NCBI GenBank assembly: GCA_945901935.1
Contig: CAMDLX010000003.1
Location: forward strand, 1 to 64,000
Length of the DNA: 64,000 nucleotides
Direction: 5' to 3'
From: Bifidobacterium breve
Lineage (GTDB): Bacteria > Actinomycetota > Acidimicrobiia > Acidimicrobiales > Microtrichaceae
Made by a program: the position numbers and the translations under genes. Shown in pieces: positions 1 to 8,531 of the stretch; position 1 is the stretch's first letter, and each line of letters begins with the position of its first letter. The notes beneath the pieces are model-generated. The model did not search any database. It had not been told where the DNA came from and was given only the letters and a program-made list of their open reading frames with translations.

Positions 1-80
1 CAGAACGCATGAGCAGTGCACTCTCAAAGAGCCTGTTCGGCCTTCGTCCCGGTGGTTTGCAGATCCCGAGCAAGGCCTAA
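1..80 (+). CDS. 3' end of an unidentified CDS (partial)
   Basis: An open frame enters from the left edge (codons in phase from base 3) and ends at TAA 78-80, giving about 25 residues that finish GGLQIPSKA. The stop lies four bases before the GTG start of the crotonase gene at 85, the tight spacing seen throughout this window, so it probably belongs to an upstream gene of the same operon. An in-frame ATG at 9 could instead make it a very short ORF. Too little is visible to name a family. Confidence 0.45.
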   Translation, partial: ERMSSALSKSLFGLRPGGLQIPSKA

Positions 81-84
81 GAAG

Positions 85-921
85 GTGTCCTCGCTTCAAT
101 CCCAAGAGTTCGAGACCCTTCTCTACGAGGAGCAAGATGGTGTTGCCACGGTCACGCTCAATCGACCCGAAGTTGCAAATGCTTTCGATTCGAGGATGCA
201 GCGTGAGCTTCGCCACCTGTGGCGGTCGCTGCGTCACCATGACGATGTCCGATGCATTGTCCTGACCGCAGCGGGGGATCGCGCATTCTGTACTGGAATC
301 GATCGCACCGAACAGATGGGTAGCGAGTCAGAGCGCGACTCGGAAGTACACATTGGCTCGCGAAGCACGCCGTTCCATTTTGACGACCCCGGTGAGTGGA
401 TCGGCCCCAAGGCCAACGACTTGTGGAAACCGGTCATCGCTGCAGTAAACGGGATGGCCTGCGGCGGGGCGTTTTACCTGCTTGGCGAAGTGGAATTCAT
501 TCTTGCCGCCGAACACGCAACCTTTTTTGACCCACACGTGACCTACGGCATGTGCGCAACTTTCGAACCCATTCAGATGTTGCAGAAAATGCCGTTCGGA
601 GAGGTCATGAGGATGTCTCTCATGGGGAATCACGAGCGCCTCTCTGCAGAGCGAGCACACCAGATTGGTATGGTCTCAGAAGTTGTGCCAGCTGATGAGC
701 TAGCAGCGGCCGCCGCACACTGTGCACAGGTGATTGCCTCGGCTCCCGCGCTAGCCGTGCAAGGAACCGTGAGGTCGATCTGGGCTGGCCAAGAACTCAG
801 CAGAAGCCAAGCGCTCGGCTCCGGATACTCATTTATTGGCTTGGGGACAAGCCAGGAATCCATCAAAGAAGGTCAACAATTCTTTGCATCGGGACAACGC
901 ATCGAGTGGCGATTGCGGTGA
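85..921 (+). CDS. Enoyl-CoA hydratase/isomerase (crotonase) family protein, catalytic glutamates replaced
   Basis: A 278-residue crotonase-fold protein. The oxyanion-hole segment reads AFCTGID, and KPVIAAVNGMACGGA is the usual second signature. In rat mitochondrial hydratase the acid/base pair is Glu144 (GGGCE) and Glu164 (PE). Here the matching segments are CGGAFY and DPH, so both glutamates are absent and simple enoyl-CoA hydration is unlikely. An isomerase, hydrolase or other crotonase activity is possible. An open frame extends upstream to 16, but GTG 85 is preferred: it follows TAA 78-80 of the preceding frame, has AAGAAG just ahead, and yields an N-terminus of normal family length. It is convergent with the TetR gene at 936, and no copy of the regional palindrome is nearby. 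Confidence 0.8.
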   Translation: MSSLQSQEFETLLYEEQDGVATVTLNRPEVANAFDSRMQRELRHLWRSLRHHDDVRCIVLTAAGDRAFCTGIDRTEQMGSESERDSEVHIGSRSTPFHFDDPGEWIGPKANDLWKPVIAAVNGMACGGAFYLLGEVEFILAAEHATFFDPHVTYGMCATFEPIQMLQKMPFGEVMRMSLMGNHERLSAERAHQIGMVSEVVPADELAAAAAHCAQVIASAPALAVQGTVRSIWAGQELSRSQALGSGYSFIGLGTSQESIKEGQQFFASGQRIEWRLR

Positions 922-935
922 TTGTCTGGGCAACC

Positions 936-1532
936 TCAGGCGGGAACGTCTGCAAAGAATCCGCGGTGAATCACGGTGGCAGCCGTGTCGAGAACGAGAC
1001 CCTCATCACCCAAGTCTTGGTTCACAATCAGCGAGGTGAATCGTTCCATCATCGAGACCAAAGCGACCACCCTCAGCAGACCATCCTCGGGGTGCGAGCG
1101 AGACATGCGCTCGGTCAGCGATTCTGCAATCGAAGCAAACGAGTCCAGCCCCAGTTGGGTGAGCTCGGGATTATTAAATTGGTTCTCAACCCAGGCGCGC
1201 ACCACAACCCCATAGGAGCGGTAGATACTCACAAACTCGGTCAGCCATTCGCGCAACGCTTGCCGACCGGCAGCATCGGCGGAGATGTCTCCAAGGGCTT
1301 TGGTCATTGCGCCGAGCTCATCTGCGCAGCTTCTAGCCAACTCGAGAATCAGGGCTTCTTTGTTCGCGAAGTACAAGTAGAAGCTGCCGTGCGAGACCTG
1401 AGCAACAGAAACCACATCGTCTACTCGCGCAGCGTGATATCCGCGTTCGGCCAATACCTGCATGCCCGCCTGAAGCAATTTGGTGCGAGTTGCGGCGCCT
1501 TGTTGACGCTGAGGTGGTTTCGTAGTTGCCAT
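936..1532 (-). CDS. TetR/AcrR family transcriptional regulator (first copy)
   Basis: A 198-residue TetR-type repressor. The N-terminal helix-turn-helix (about residues 15-60) contains RVDDVVSVAQVSHGSFYLYF followed by NKEAL, the classic recognition-helix region. The rest is a helical ligand-binding domain, which in this family often senses acyl-CoA. The ATG at 1532 is preceded by AGGAAT. It is divergent from the acyl-CoA synthetase at 1544 with only 11 bases between the two start codons, so the promoters must overlap the opposite genes, and local control of that synthetase is likely. It carries no copy of the CTGAC-N6-GTCAG palindrome. The HTH resembles that of the second TetR (19055). Ligand unknown. 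Confidence 0.9.
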   Translation of the reverse strand: MATTKPPQRQQGAATRTKLLQAGMQVLAERGYHAARVDDVVSVAQVSHGSFYLYFANKEALILELARSCADELGAMTKALGDISADAAGRQALREWLTEFVSIYRSYGVVVRAWVENQFNNPELTQLGLDSFASIAESLTERMSRSHPEDGLLRVVALVSMMERFTSLIVNQDLGDEGLVLDTAATVIHRGFFADVPA

Positions 1533-1543
1533 AAGGGATTCCT

Positions 1544-3070
1544 GTGCTTGCCACTACCGTAAGACAAGCGGGTCGTCGGTTCGCTAAGCGTAGCTTCCAA
1601 ATCGCCCCATCTGGATGGGGTATGAGTTACGAGCAACTAGACCGATGGTCAGAGGAAGCAGCCGTTGGGCTGGCGGATCGCGGCGTGGCTGAATCCTCGG
1701 TGGTCGCACTCGTGCTTCCCTCATGCCCCGAGTACACGGTGCTCTACGCGGCTTGCGCCAAATTGGGTGCAATAACTGCAGGTATTAACCACCGTCTGAC
1801 ACCCCTTGAACGCGACCGCGTGGTGACGTTGGCTCAGCCCGACCTCATCCTGAGCACGGCCGATCTTCTGGATCGGCGAGAGTCTGCGGAACTCATTCAA
1901 CCCTGTGGCTACGTACCTACAGATTCTGATGTGCCTGAGTCTGAGGAAACTGAAGCAGAGGTGCTGGCCGGGCTGCGAGTTGTGGGTGGGGTTGTTGCAC
2001 CGCTGGCCGAAGACCTTGACCGACCGATCTGCATCGTGTTCACATCTGGAACCACTGGCACCCCCAAAGGAGCTGTCTTTTGCGGCCGGCAACTGCAGTT
2101 CATCTGCCAGGTTGATACCCAGCACAAATGGAACAGCCCGCAGGACCTTGGCCTTCATTCCTCCGCAGGAACCTCGCTCACGCATCTCGGGCCGATGACA
2201 AAACTGCTGGGTAATCTGCATGGCGGTGGGACCAGCCACCTCATGAAGAAGTGGACTGCTCTCGGGGGACTTGAAGCTGTCGAGCAGTTTCGCATGCCTG
2301 TCATTGCGGGAATCCCGACTCAGCTTGCATTGATGCTGCACCACGACTCGTTTGATCAGTTCGACTTGTCTTGCGTGCAGGCGGTGATTGTTGGTGGCGG
2401 TCCCGCCACTCCGGCACTGATTACAGAAGCCAGAGAGCGCCTTGGTGTTCCCGTTGCAGTCCGCTACTCATGCACCGAGGCCGGAATTGGAGTGGGAACC
2501 TCGTTCCAAGATCCCCCCGAGGATGCTCTGCAGTCAGTCGGTCGCCCGCACCTAGGGGTGGATCTCACCGTTCGGTCAGAGACTGGCGAACTCCTCGCAC
2601 ACGGCAAGATCGGCGAGATCACACTGAAATCACCTGCCGTTATGTCTGGGTATTACAAGGATCCAGCCGCTAGCAGCGCCGCTTTTTGGCCCGATGGCGC
2701 ACTCCGCACCGGCGACTTGGGCCACCTCGATACGGCTGGCCGTTTACACCTTGTGGGTCGATCCAAGGAGATGTACATCCGCGGTGGCAACAACGTGTAC
2801 CCAATGGAAGTCGAATCCGTACTCTCTCAACATGACGGTGTGGCTCAACTAGTCATTGTGCCGCGGCCGGACCCCACCATGGGAGAGATCGGCGTGGCTG
2901 TTCTCGTACCCAGCGATCCGCTGAATCCGCCCACGCTGGAAGAACTGAGGGGCTTCGCGGCTGAGCAGATCGCTCCGTTCAAGTTGCCCTCGGAGTTAGT
3001 GCTGCGGGATTCATTGCCGCTCACGCCTATGGAAAAAATTGACCGTAACGCAATCAGGGAGGAACTGTGA
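1544..3070 (+). CDS. Class I adenylate-forming acyl-CoA synthetase (FadD-like)
   Basis: A 508-residue ANL-superfamily ligase that would convert a carboxylic acid, ATP and CoA to acyl-CoA through an acyl-adenylate. The P-loop VFTSGTTGTPKGA lies near residues 165-178, the A5 motif is YSCTEAG, the hinge region is RTGDLGHLDTAGRLHLVGRS, and the C-terminal catalytic lysine is in PLTPMEKIDRN. GTG 1544 is used because residues after it already align with the family N-terminus; ATG 1622 would remove conserved sequence. It heads a unit with the hydroxyacid dehydrogenase (GTGA overlap at 3067) and the aldolase. Substrate cannot be read from the sequence. Confidence 0.88.
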   Translation: MLATTVRQAGRRFAKRSFQIAPSGWGMSYEQLDRWSEEAAVGLADRGVAESSVVALVLPSCPEYTVLYAACAKLGAITAGINHRLTPLERDRVVTLAQPDLILSTADLLDRRESAELIQPCGYVPTDSDVPESEETEAEVLAGLRVVGGVVAPLAEDLDRPICIVFTSGTTGTPKGAVFCGRQLQFICQVDTQHKWNSPQDLGLHSSAGTSLTHLGPMTKLLGNLHGGGTSHLMKKWTALGGLEAVEQFRMPVIAGIPTQLALMLHHDSFDQFDLSCVQAVIVGGGPATPALITEARERLGVPVAVRYSCTEAGIGVGTSFQDPPEDALQSVGRPHLGVDLTVRSETGELLAHGKIGEITLKSPAVMSGYYKDPAASSAAFWPDGALRTGDLGHLDTAGRLHLVGRSKEMYIRGGNNVYPMEVESVLSQHDGVAQLVIVPRPDPTMGEIGVAVLVPSDPLNPPTLEELRGFAAEQIAPFKLPSELVLRDSLPLTPMEKIDRNAIREEL

Positions 3071-4074
3071 CAAAGAGACTCAGTGCAGTCCAAGTGCAGG
3101 GGCCACATCGAGCATTGGTGACTGCACCGTTCCGTGGAGAGGGCCTTGACCAACTCCGGCAGGTGGCGGATGTAGTGCTCGACCCGTGGATCGAGCATGT
3201 TCCTCTGCGCATTTGGGATGGCGTCAAGTTGGCCGAGCGGGTTCAGGACTGCTCGGCCAATATTCTGATCGTCGAGTCGGACTTTGTGATGGGTCCAGAG
3301 ATCATGGATATCGGCCTGCAGATCATCGGCTCGTGCAGGGGTGATCCAAACAATGTTGACGTTGCCGCTGCTACAGAACGCGGAATTCCGGTGCTGTATG
3401 CGCCGGGTCGCAATGCTGACGGGGTTGCCGAGATAACAGTGGCGCTGCTGTTCGCCGTAACCCGTCACATATTGCAAGCCGATGCAGACCTGCGTGCCGG
3501 ACAGGTATTCAAAGAAGAAACCATCCCGTATCAGAGGTTCCGTGCCTGGCAACTTGCAGGCCAAACCGTAGGCATCATTGGTCTTGGGGCAGTTGGACGC
3601 GCAGCAGCTTGGCGGTTTGCAGGCTTAGGCATGAATGTCTTGTCATTCGACCCGTTCAACCCTGCGGCCTCCCACACAAACCTTGATGAGATGCTTCCTC
3701 ACTGCCAGGTGGTGTCGATGCACGCTGCGCCCAATCCCAACACGCTCGGCATGATGGGTGCCGAACAGTTTGCGGCCATGCCTGAAGGCTCGGTCTACCT
3801 GAACTCCGCCCGCGCCGGTCTACACGACTTGACGGCGCTCCTTGAGGCTCTTGAGTCCGGACATCTCTGCGGTGCCGGGCTCGACCATTTTGATGGCGAG
3901 CAGCTTCCGCCGGGCCACGGGCTCTTGACCCGAAGCGATGTCGTACTCACGCCACACATTGGCGGAGCTACCTATGACACCGAAGTGAACCATTCCCTGA
4001 TGATCGCCGCAGATGTGGCAGCGATCCTCACAGGAGAAACCCCGCAACACTGTGTCAACCCGGAGGTGCTCTAA
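3067..4074 (+). CDS. D-2-hydroxyacid dehydrogenase family, NAD(P)-dependent
   Basis: A 335-residue protein of the D-isomer-specific 2-hydroxyacid dehydrogenase family (formate/glycerate/phosphoglycerate dehydrogenases), expected to interconvert a 2-oxoacid and a D-2-hydroxyacid. The Rossmann motif is GIIGLGAVGRAAA. The substrate-binding/catalytic arginine is in LNSARAG, the glutamate in HFDGEQLP and the histidine in TPHIGGAT, so the catalytic set is complete. GTG 3067 overlaps the TGA of the synthetase, and the stop TAA abuts the aldolase ATG at 4075, giving a three-gene operon. Pairing with a class II aldolase suggests a sugar-acid or hydroxyacid branch rather than beta-oxidation. Exact substrate unknown. 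Confidence 0.87.
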   Translation: MTKRLSAVQVQGPHRALVTAPFRGEGLDQLRQVADVVLDPWIEHVPLRIWDGVKLAERVQDCSANILIVESDFVMGPEIMDIGLQIIGSCRGDPNNVDVAAATERGIPVLYAPGRNADGVAEITVALLFAVTRHILQADADLRAGQVFKEETIPYQRFRAWQLAGQTVGIIGLGAVGRAAAWRFAGLGMNVLSFDPFNPAASHTNLDEMLPHCQVVSMHAAPNPNTLGMMGAEQFAAMPEGSVYLNSARAGLHDLTALLEALESGHLCGAGLDHFDGEQLPPGHGLLTRSDVVLTPHIGGATYDTEVNHSLMIAADVAAILTGETPQHCVNPEVL

Positions 4075-4734
4075 ATGAAGGATCTTGCCCAGGTACAGGC
4101 CGCCGTACTGGCTGCGTCAAAAACAATGTACAAACGAGGACTGGTTGAGGGCACTGCCGGAAACGTCTCGGGCCGCGTCGGCACCGATAGCGTTGTGGTG
4201 ACCCCCTCTTCGGTGGGGTACGAGGAGATGACACTAGAAGACCTAGTTCTGGTGGATCTAGATGGGAACACCATCGAGGGCAGCAGGTCGCCCACCTCTG
4301 AAAAGGCCCTTCATCTTGAGTGCTACCGCGCCTACCCAGAAGTGCGCGGAGTTGTCCACTGCCACGCCACCTATGCCTCAATGTTTGCTGCAGCTCAACG
4401 ACCGATCCCGGCAGGGATTGACGAGTTCGTGATCTACATCGGCGGCGATGTTCCTTGCGCTGAGTACCGTCAGAGCGGATCAGACGAGTTGGCAGCAGAG
4501 CTCGCTCCGCACCTACAGAACCGGTCAGCCGCCCTGATGGCAAACCACGGCATGGTCTGTGTTGGAAGCTCGGTAGAGGATGCGTTGAACTCGGCGCTCA
4601 TCGTTGAGCACAACGCCGAAATCATGTGGGGAGCAGAGCTACTTGGTGGAGTAGTGGCGCTGCCTGAGAAAGCTGTCACGGACTTTCGAAATATCTACGC
4701 GTTTGTTCGATCAGATATCTGGTCCACCCGATAA
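4075..4734 (+). CDS. Class II aldolase/adducin family protein
   Basis: A 219-residue zinc-dependent aldolase of the L-fuculose-phosphate aldolase/adducin fold. The metal histidines are visible in VVHCHATY and ANHGMVCVG, and the catalytic glutamate is probably the one in SEKALHLECY. N-terminal GTAGNVSGR is the usual phosphate/substrate loop. Such enzymes cleave phosphorylated hydroxy-ketones to dihydroxyacetone-type products or act as decarboxylases (OtnC-like). It starts directly after the hydroxyacid dehydrogenase stop and ends the first operon, convergent with the gene at 4751. A distant FGGY kinase (61906) could supply a phosphorylated substrate, but that link is speculative. Confidence 0.87.
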   Translation: MKDLAQVQAAVLAASKTMYKRGLVEGTAGNVSGRVGTDSVVVTPSSVGYEEMTLEDLVLVDLDGNTIEGSRSPTSEKALHLECYRAYPEVRGVVHCHATYASMFAAAQRPIPAGIDEFVIYIGGDVPCAEYRQSGSDELAAELAPHLQNRSAALMANHGMVCVGSSVEDALNSALIVEHNAEIMWGAELLGGVVALPEKAVTDFRNIYAFVRSDIWSTR

Positions 4735-4750
4735 GCAAAGGCAGTGCCGC

Positions 4751-5521
4751 TCAGCGCAGGGCGCCTGGTTCCTCTAACCACAAGTTGAGCGCTTGGGCTC
4801 GAGCGTTACGCAGCGTGAACACGTGGCGGACAGCCCTGCGAACGCGATGTTGCACAGCAGCCGTAGTTACGACCTGTCGCAGCAGATAGTCAGCGGCATC
4901 TCCGTGATCGACCTCGGCGTAGGCGTGAACTGCAAAATTTGGTACTTCAATCCCGTAGTGATCTCGGAGACCCTCGTACATGAGTTGCGCATAGCCCGTA
5001 GATGCGGCGAATCGCTCCCCCGCCCAACCGAAGGCAGCCAAACCCTCTTCGTAGCTACGGCGCATGTAATACATCGTTCCGAGCACTGCCCCAAGAGTTG
5101 CTGGAACTGGAACGTAGCTCAGCAAATCCTCGTCACTAATCCCCAACATGCGTGCCCACTCGACCTTCATGGTTACGTGGTTCGCATCACCGGCATAGCC
5201 AGTCTCGTCCGCCAGGTTTTGGATCCAGTGCGCAAAGTGTTCGCTCTGATCCAAGGTGAGTGCGTCTGGGTCAGGAGCGTTCGCCACAAGCGAAGCGAAC
5301 TCACCTGTGTACGTCACCCCTAAGAAGTAGTACTCCTTGCAATACCGGCGGAGGTGCTCCTCAGAGAGGGTCCCGTCAGCGACATGAGACCAGAGTTGAT
5401 TCCGTGTGACACAGACGCTGCCCTGTATGTGATCAAGTTCAGCCATGAACTCGTCAACCGGCAGCGACTCAGTAGTCAGCCCTACCCGAATGTCCTTGAA
5501 CTTGCGGATCTCATCGGCCAT
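4751..5521 (-). CDS. Haem-oxygenase-like diiron oxidase/oxygenase (PqqC/CADD/TenA fold)
   Basis: A 256-residue all-helical protein resembling the iron-containing haem-oxygenase-like (HDO) group that includes UndA, SznF and CADD. Candidate ligands are E106 and H115 (in DETG and NHV), E169 (GER) and the H199-x3-E203-x2-H206 motif in HAYAEVDHGD, which matches the H-x3-D/E-x2-H pattern of these enzymes. Family members use O2 for C-C, C-N or N-oxygenation chemistry; the substrate here cannot be predicted. It is a single-gene unit with its own copy of the palindrome (5542-5557). A TATGGT box at 5533-5528 ends six bases before the ATG, so the mRNA looks leaderless. TenA or PqqC function is less likely because no thiamine or PQQ genes are near. 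Confidence 0.75.
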   Translation of the reverse strand: MADEIRKFKDIRVGLTTESLPVDEFMAELDHIQGSVCVTRNQLWSHVADGTLSEEHLRRYCKEYYFLGVTYTGEFASLVANAPDPDALTLDQSEHFAHWIQNLADETGYAGDANHVTMKVEWARMLGISDEDLLSYVPVPATLGAVLGTMYYMRRSYEEGLAAFGWAGERFAASTGYAQLMYEGLRDHYGIEVPNFAVHAYAEVDHGDAADYLLRQVVTTAAVQHRVRRAVRHVFTLRNARAQALNLWLEEPGALR

Positions 5522-5541
5522 CTCTCTACCATAGAAGGTAA

Positions 5542-5557
5542 CTGACGCTCATGTCAG
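5542..5557. promoter_or_regulatory. Operator-like palindrome, site 1
   Basis: CTGACGCTCATGTCAG, flanked by TAA and TTA so that the symmetry extends to about 26 bp (5537-5562). It lies upstream of the minus-strand diiron-protein gene (start 5521) and overlaps the last codons of the sulfotransferase gene. The -10-like TATGGT (5533-5528) lies between it and the ATG. Confidence 0.8.
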
Positions 5558-6567
5558 TTACCTCGAAGGTCGTTGCGTTCAAGCGCCGCAAAACCAGGTG
5601 CGCAGGCGGCATTCAAAGCGTTTGCAGACTCGGCATCAAGCAGGTTGAAGCGGGTTGGAGGGAGTCCTCGTACCAAGGCTGCTGCAGTTTGCGAAAAGCG
5701 AGTATCAACGGGCAACTCAAAGAAGTCTGCTGCCCGTGCGATGACCTCGGCCGGTTGCTCGACAAGGTCTTCAAATGCGACTGTCTGCAAAGTGGTGTCG
5801 GACAGCAGCTGAGTTGCCTCGAGGCCACGCACAAGTTGCTCTGACCAGTAGCGCCCAAAGAGTTCCACCGGGGGTTCAGACTCGAGCCAAGCCCGAATGA
5901 GGCGGTCTACCCCTTCGGCGGAGTCATCGGCGGGATCAACTCCTTGCGGGATCTGCCCGTAGTACAACTGAACGGCTAGGCGATAGAAGGGGTGCTCCCT
6001 CATACTGAGCGCCACCTCTCGACCATCGCGAAACAAGTGCAAGATCTTGGCCTCTGGGAACAGTCGAAGAAGTTCCCCGAGATAGTCAACAGAAGAGCCG
6101 GAGCGTTCGATCCACACTGTTGCTTGCACAGTGCCAGCCCAGAAGGCAAACAGAGCTCGATAATGATCGGCCAACGAAGCCGACGGGCGGTTGTTCAGCC
6201 AATTCATCGATGTGTCAAACAGGGCATCGGGCTGCTCAGTCAGTGCTGGCAACGTTGAGACCAGAATCCAAGGCAGCGGGTCTGCGGGGCTAAAGCGATC
6301 CTGCGGGCGAAATGGGTATGTGACCTCTTCCGCTCGGTACCCTCGCGACAGCACATCTGTCATGACTTGGTTCGGAGCTGCCAACATCTCTGCCACTGCA
6401 GCACCCTGATGGACTCCCTCGGCGAATCGCGCCCCCCAGTCAAGGCCAGTGAACACCTCGTGAAGGCTGACGACTTCACGGTGTTGAGCCAGCATTCGCG
6501 ACAACAGGGTGGAACCGCATCTGCCAGTTCCCACCACAAAGCGTGCTGGTGACGGGGTAGAAATCAT
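5554..6567 (-). CDS. Sulfotransferase family protein (first copy)
   Basis: A 337-residue PAPS-dependent sulfotransferase. The 5'-phosphosulfate loop GTGRCGSTLL is at residues 13-22, and the 3'-phosphate motif HLFRDGREVALSM is near residue 180. It transfers sulfate to an alcohol or similar acceptor; the acceptor is unknown. Its ATG overlaps the stop of the DUF1214 gene (ATGA at 6564-6567), making it the last gene of the operon amidohydrolase-crotonase-DUF1214-sulfotransferase. A second sulfotransferase at 31319 also lies next to a DUF1214 gene, so the association is unlikely to be chance. The gene end overlaps palindrome site 1. Confidence 0.88.
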   Translation of the reverse strand: MISTPSPARFVVGTGRCGSTLLSRMLAQHREVVSLHEVFTGLDWGARFAEGVHQGAAVAEMLAAPNQVMTDVLSRGYRAEEVTYPFRPQDRFSPADPLPWILVSTLPALTEQPDALFDTSMNWLNNRPSASLADHYRALFAFWAGTVQATVWIERSGSSVDYLGELLRLFPEAKILHLFRDGREVALSMREHPFYRLAVQLYYGQIPQGVDPADDSAEGVDRLIRAWLESEPPVELFGRYWSEQLVRGLEATQLLSDTTLQTVAFEDLVEQPAEVIARAADFFELPVDTRFSQTAAALVRGLPPTRFNLLDAESANALNAACAPGFAALERNDLRGN

Positions 6568-7766
6568 CGACGGAGCCTGCGTTGCAAATCAGCGCGCCGC
6601 GATCGGAGGATTTGTGAGCGCTGCTCAGGAGTCACAACTTTTGTGCCAGGTGGCAGCTCCCGTTGCACGTGCTCGAAAGGGACTTGCCGGTAGCTCAGCG
6701 CTGGAAGTTGATCTGCCCACAGGAAGCGAACGGCGAGCGTGCCTTGTTCGTAGCCAGCGGGATCTAGCCAATTCGCAACGCCAGGATCGCGCTGCGCTAT
6801 CACGAACCGGACCACTCCGTCTTCATCAGTAACTGCTTGGGTGTGATTCAGTGACACTTGCCGCGAACCCACTGCTGCTGACTCCCAGAACCATGTGGCT
6901 AATTGGACTGACCAGTACGCACATGTCGGGGGAACCAGTTCAAGGATCACAGCCTGATCTGGCTCGCAGGCATAGCCACCCATTCCGTATGCCTGACCTG
7001 TAAGGCCAGTGGCATTGCTCGGCGGCAAGAATGCCTGAACTGGTCCAGGGTCGGACTGAGCCAAGGCGCGTCCCCATTCGGACCAGCATCTCGCCCCCGC
7101 GGTGAGCCATAAGCCAAGGAGATCAAGCCGCCGGCCAAACTCCTGTTTGTCAAGCGCAGGTGGCGGGAGCAATAGGTCCAACCGTTCCACACAGAGTGAG
7201 GCCGGTTCCTCAGTGGCCCAGTCCCCAAAATATTGCCGAAGGAAAAGGTGTGTGGCTTGTGGTTCAGTCTGCAGCCAATATGCCCAGGGTTCTGGGGCAT
7301 CACTCGGAGTCGGTGGCTCAGGACTTACCCAGATCTCAATCGACCCGTCCGGTCCTCGATTGAGCCGGTCGCCCTGAACCGAAGAAACTGACTTCCACTC
7401 CGTGGCGCGCCCATCTGCAAAGTGTCCCGTGTTGAGCTGCAATTCGAAGGTCAGCGCACTACCAGGACTGCCCCAAATGCGGTAGCTACCACTTGGGTCA
7501 ACACCGCAGAGGGCGTAATTGCAGTCGGGGTTATCTAGCCCCCAGGACATGCGCGGATCGATACAAGGAACGAACTCGGGATCGTACGGGTCCATGTACT
7601 CAACGCAGTCAAGAATCCCTGCTGCTAGAAAGCGCAACGCATACCTACTGCCCTCGGTTCGGTGCAGTTCCGAGTCTGGAAGTTCGCTTGAGAAAAGCAC
7701 TGAACCCAACTCGTTGAGATTCTCTACAAACTCTGCCCAAGACTGCGAACCAAGAGGTTGAGACAT
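6564..7766 (-). CDS. DUF1214 domain protein (first copy)
   Basis: About 400 residues. The C-terminal part (YWSVQLATWFWESAAVGSRQ, later VANWLDPAGYEQGTLAVRFL) is typical of DUF1214, a family of unknown biochemical function often found near fatty-acid and steroid catabolic genes in actinobacteria. No signal peptide is evident. The frame is open to 7853, but ATG 7766 is chosen because it lies four bases after the stop of the upstream crotonase and avoids a long overlap. It is translationally coupled to the sulfotransferase. A related protein is encoded at 32557. Confidence 0.75.
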   Translation of the reverse strand: MSQPLGSQSWAEFVENLNELGSVLFSSELPDSELHRTEGSRYALRFLAAGILDCVEYMDPYDPEFVPCIDPRMSWGLDNPDCNYALCGVDPSGSYRIWGSPGSALTFELQLNTGHFADGRATEWKSVSSVQGDRLNRGPDGSIEIWVSPEPPTPSDAPEPWAYWLQTEPQATHLFLRQYFGDWATEEPASLCVERLDLLLPPPALDKQEFGRRLDLLGLWLTAGARCWSEWGRALAQSDPGPVQAFLPPSNATGLTGQAYGMGGYACEPDQAVILELVPPTCAYWSVQLATWFWESAAVGSRQVSLNHTQAVTDEDGVVRFVIAQRDPGVANWLDPAGYEQGTLAVRFLWADQLPALSYRQVPFEHVQRELPPGTKVVTPEQRSQILRSRRADLQRRLRR

Positions 7767-7770
7767 TCGC

Positions 7771-8526
7771 CTACTCGTCCCTGAACTGCGGGAGGCGACC
7801 CTCAAGAGATGCTCGAACTCCCTCGGCTGTGTCAGACATCGACATGAGGTCAACGGCTTGTTCCATACCTCGCGCTAACGACTCCTGTGGTTCAGTGAAG
7901 TTGCTAGCCAGAACAAGTTCTTTGAAGTGCCGCACTGCTCTCGGCGCCATCTGCCCAATCCGGTGTGCCAGGTCAAGCGCAGTAGCCCGTGCTGTCCCAT
8001 CCTCAACCACTCGGGCGACCCATCCCATCTCATAGAGACGCTTCGCTGGGAGACGTGCATCCCCAAGCATTGCTAGCTCGAGGGCATGAGCGGGAAGCAA
8101 CTGACGACCTAACGCACCAAGCCACTGTGCTGGCAGATTCCATCGCGACTCGGGCAAGCCAAACACGGCAGACTCACCTGCCACACGAAGGTCGCATCCG
8201 CAGGCGAGCATCATTCCTCCGCCTAAACAGAAGCCCTCGATAGCGGCAAGAACCGGCTTCACCGACACATTCTCTGCGAGTTCTGGATAGGGCGGATCAC
8301 TGAACCCACCGGCAGCAATCGACTGAAGGTTCGCCCCAGCACAAAACGATCGCGTCCCTGAAGCTGTCAGAACGGCAACGCGCAGTTCTGCAGTGCGATC
8401 AAGTTCTTTCCATGCATCACCGAGTGCTTTCAGGGTTGCTCCGTCATAGGTATTCAGAGCGTCAGGGTCGTCCAAGGTAACGACCAAAACAGTCTGGATT
8501 TGTTCGAGGAGCACCGCTGCGGCCAA
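7771..8526 (-). CDS. Enoyl-CoA hydratase/isomerase family protein
   Basis: A 251-residue crotonase-fold protein. Oxyanion-hole motifs are SFCAGANL and KPVLAAIEGFCLGGG. The first catalytic glutamate position (Glu144 of rat hydratase) is methionine in GGGMMLA, while the second is kept in GLPESRWNL, so isomerase, hydrolase or one-base chemistry is more likely than classical hydration. The start is TTG 8526 with AGGGTG upstream; GTG 8514 is an alternative. It sits six bases after the amidohydrolase stop in the operon read from 9755. Confidence 0.83.
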   Translation of the reverse strand: MAAAVLLEQIQTVLVVTLDDPDALNTYDGATLKALGDAWKELDRTAELRVAVLTASGTRSFCAGANLQSIAAGGFSDPPYPELAENVSVKPVLAAIEGFCLGGGMMLACGCDLRVAGESAVFGLPESRWNLPAQWLGALGRQLLPAHALELAMLGDARLPAKRLYEMGWVARVVEDGTARATALDLAHRIGQMAPRAVRHFKELVLASNFTEPQESLARGMEQAVDLMSMSDTAEGVRASLEGRLPQFRDE

Positions 8527-8531
8527 GAGAC

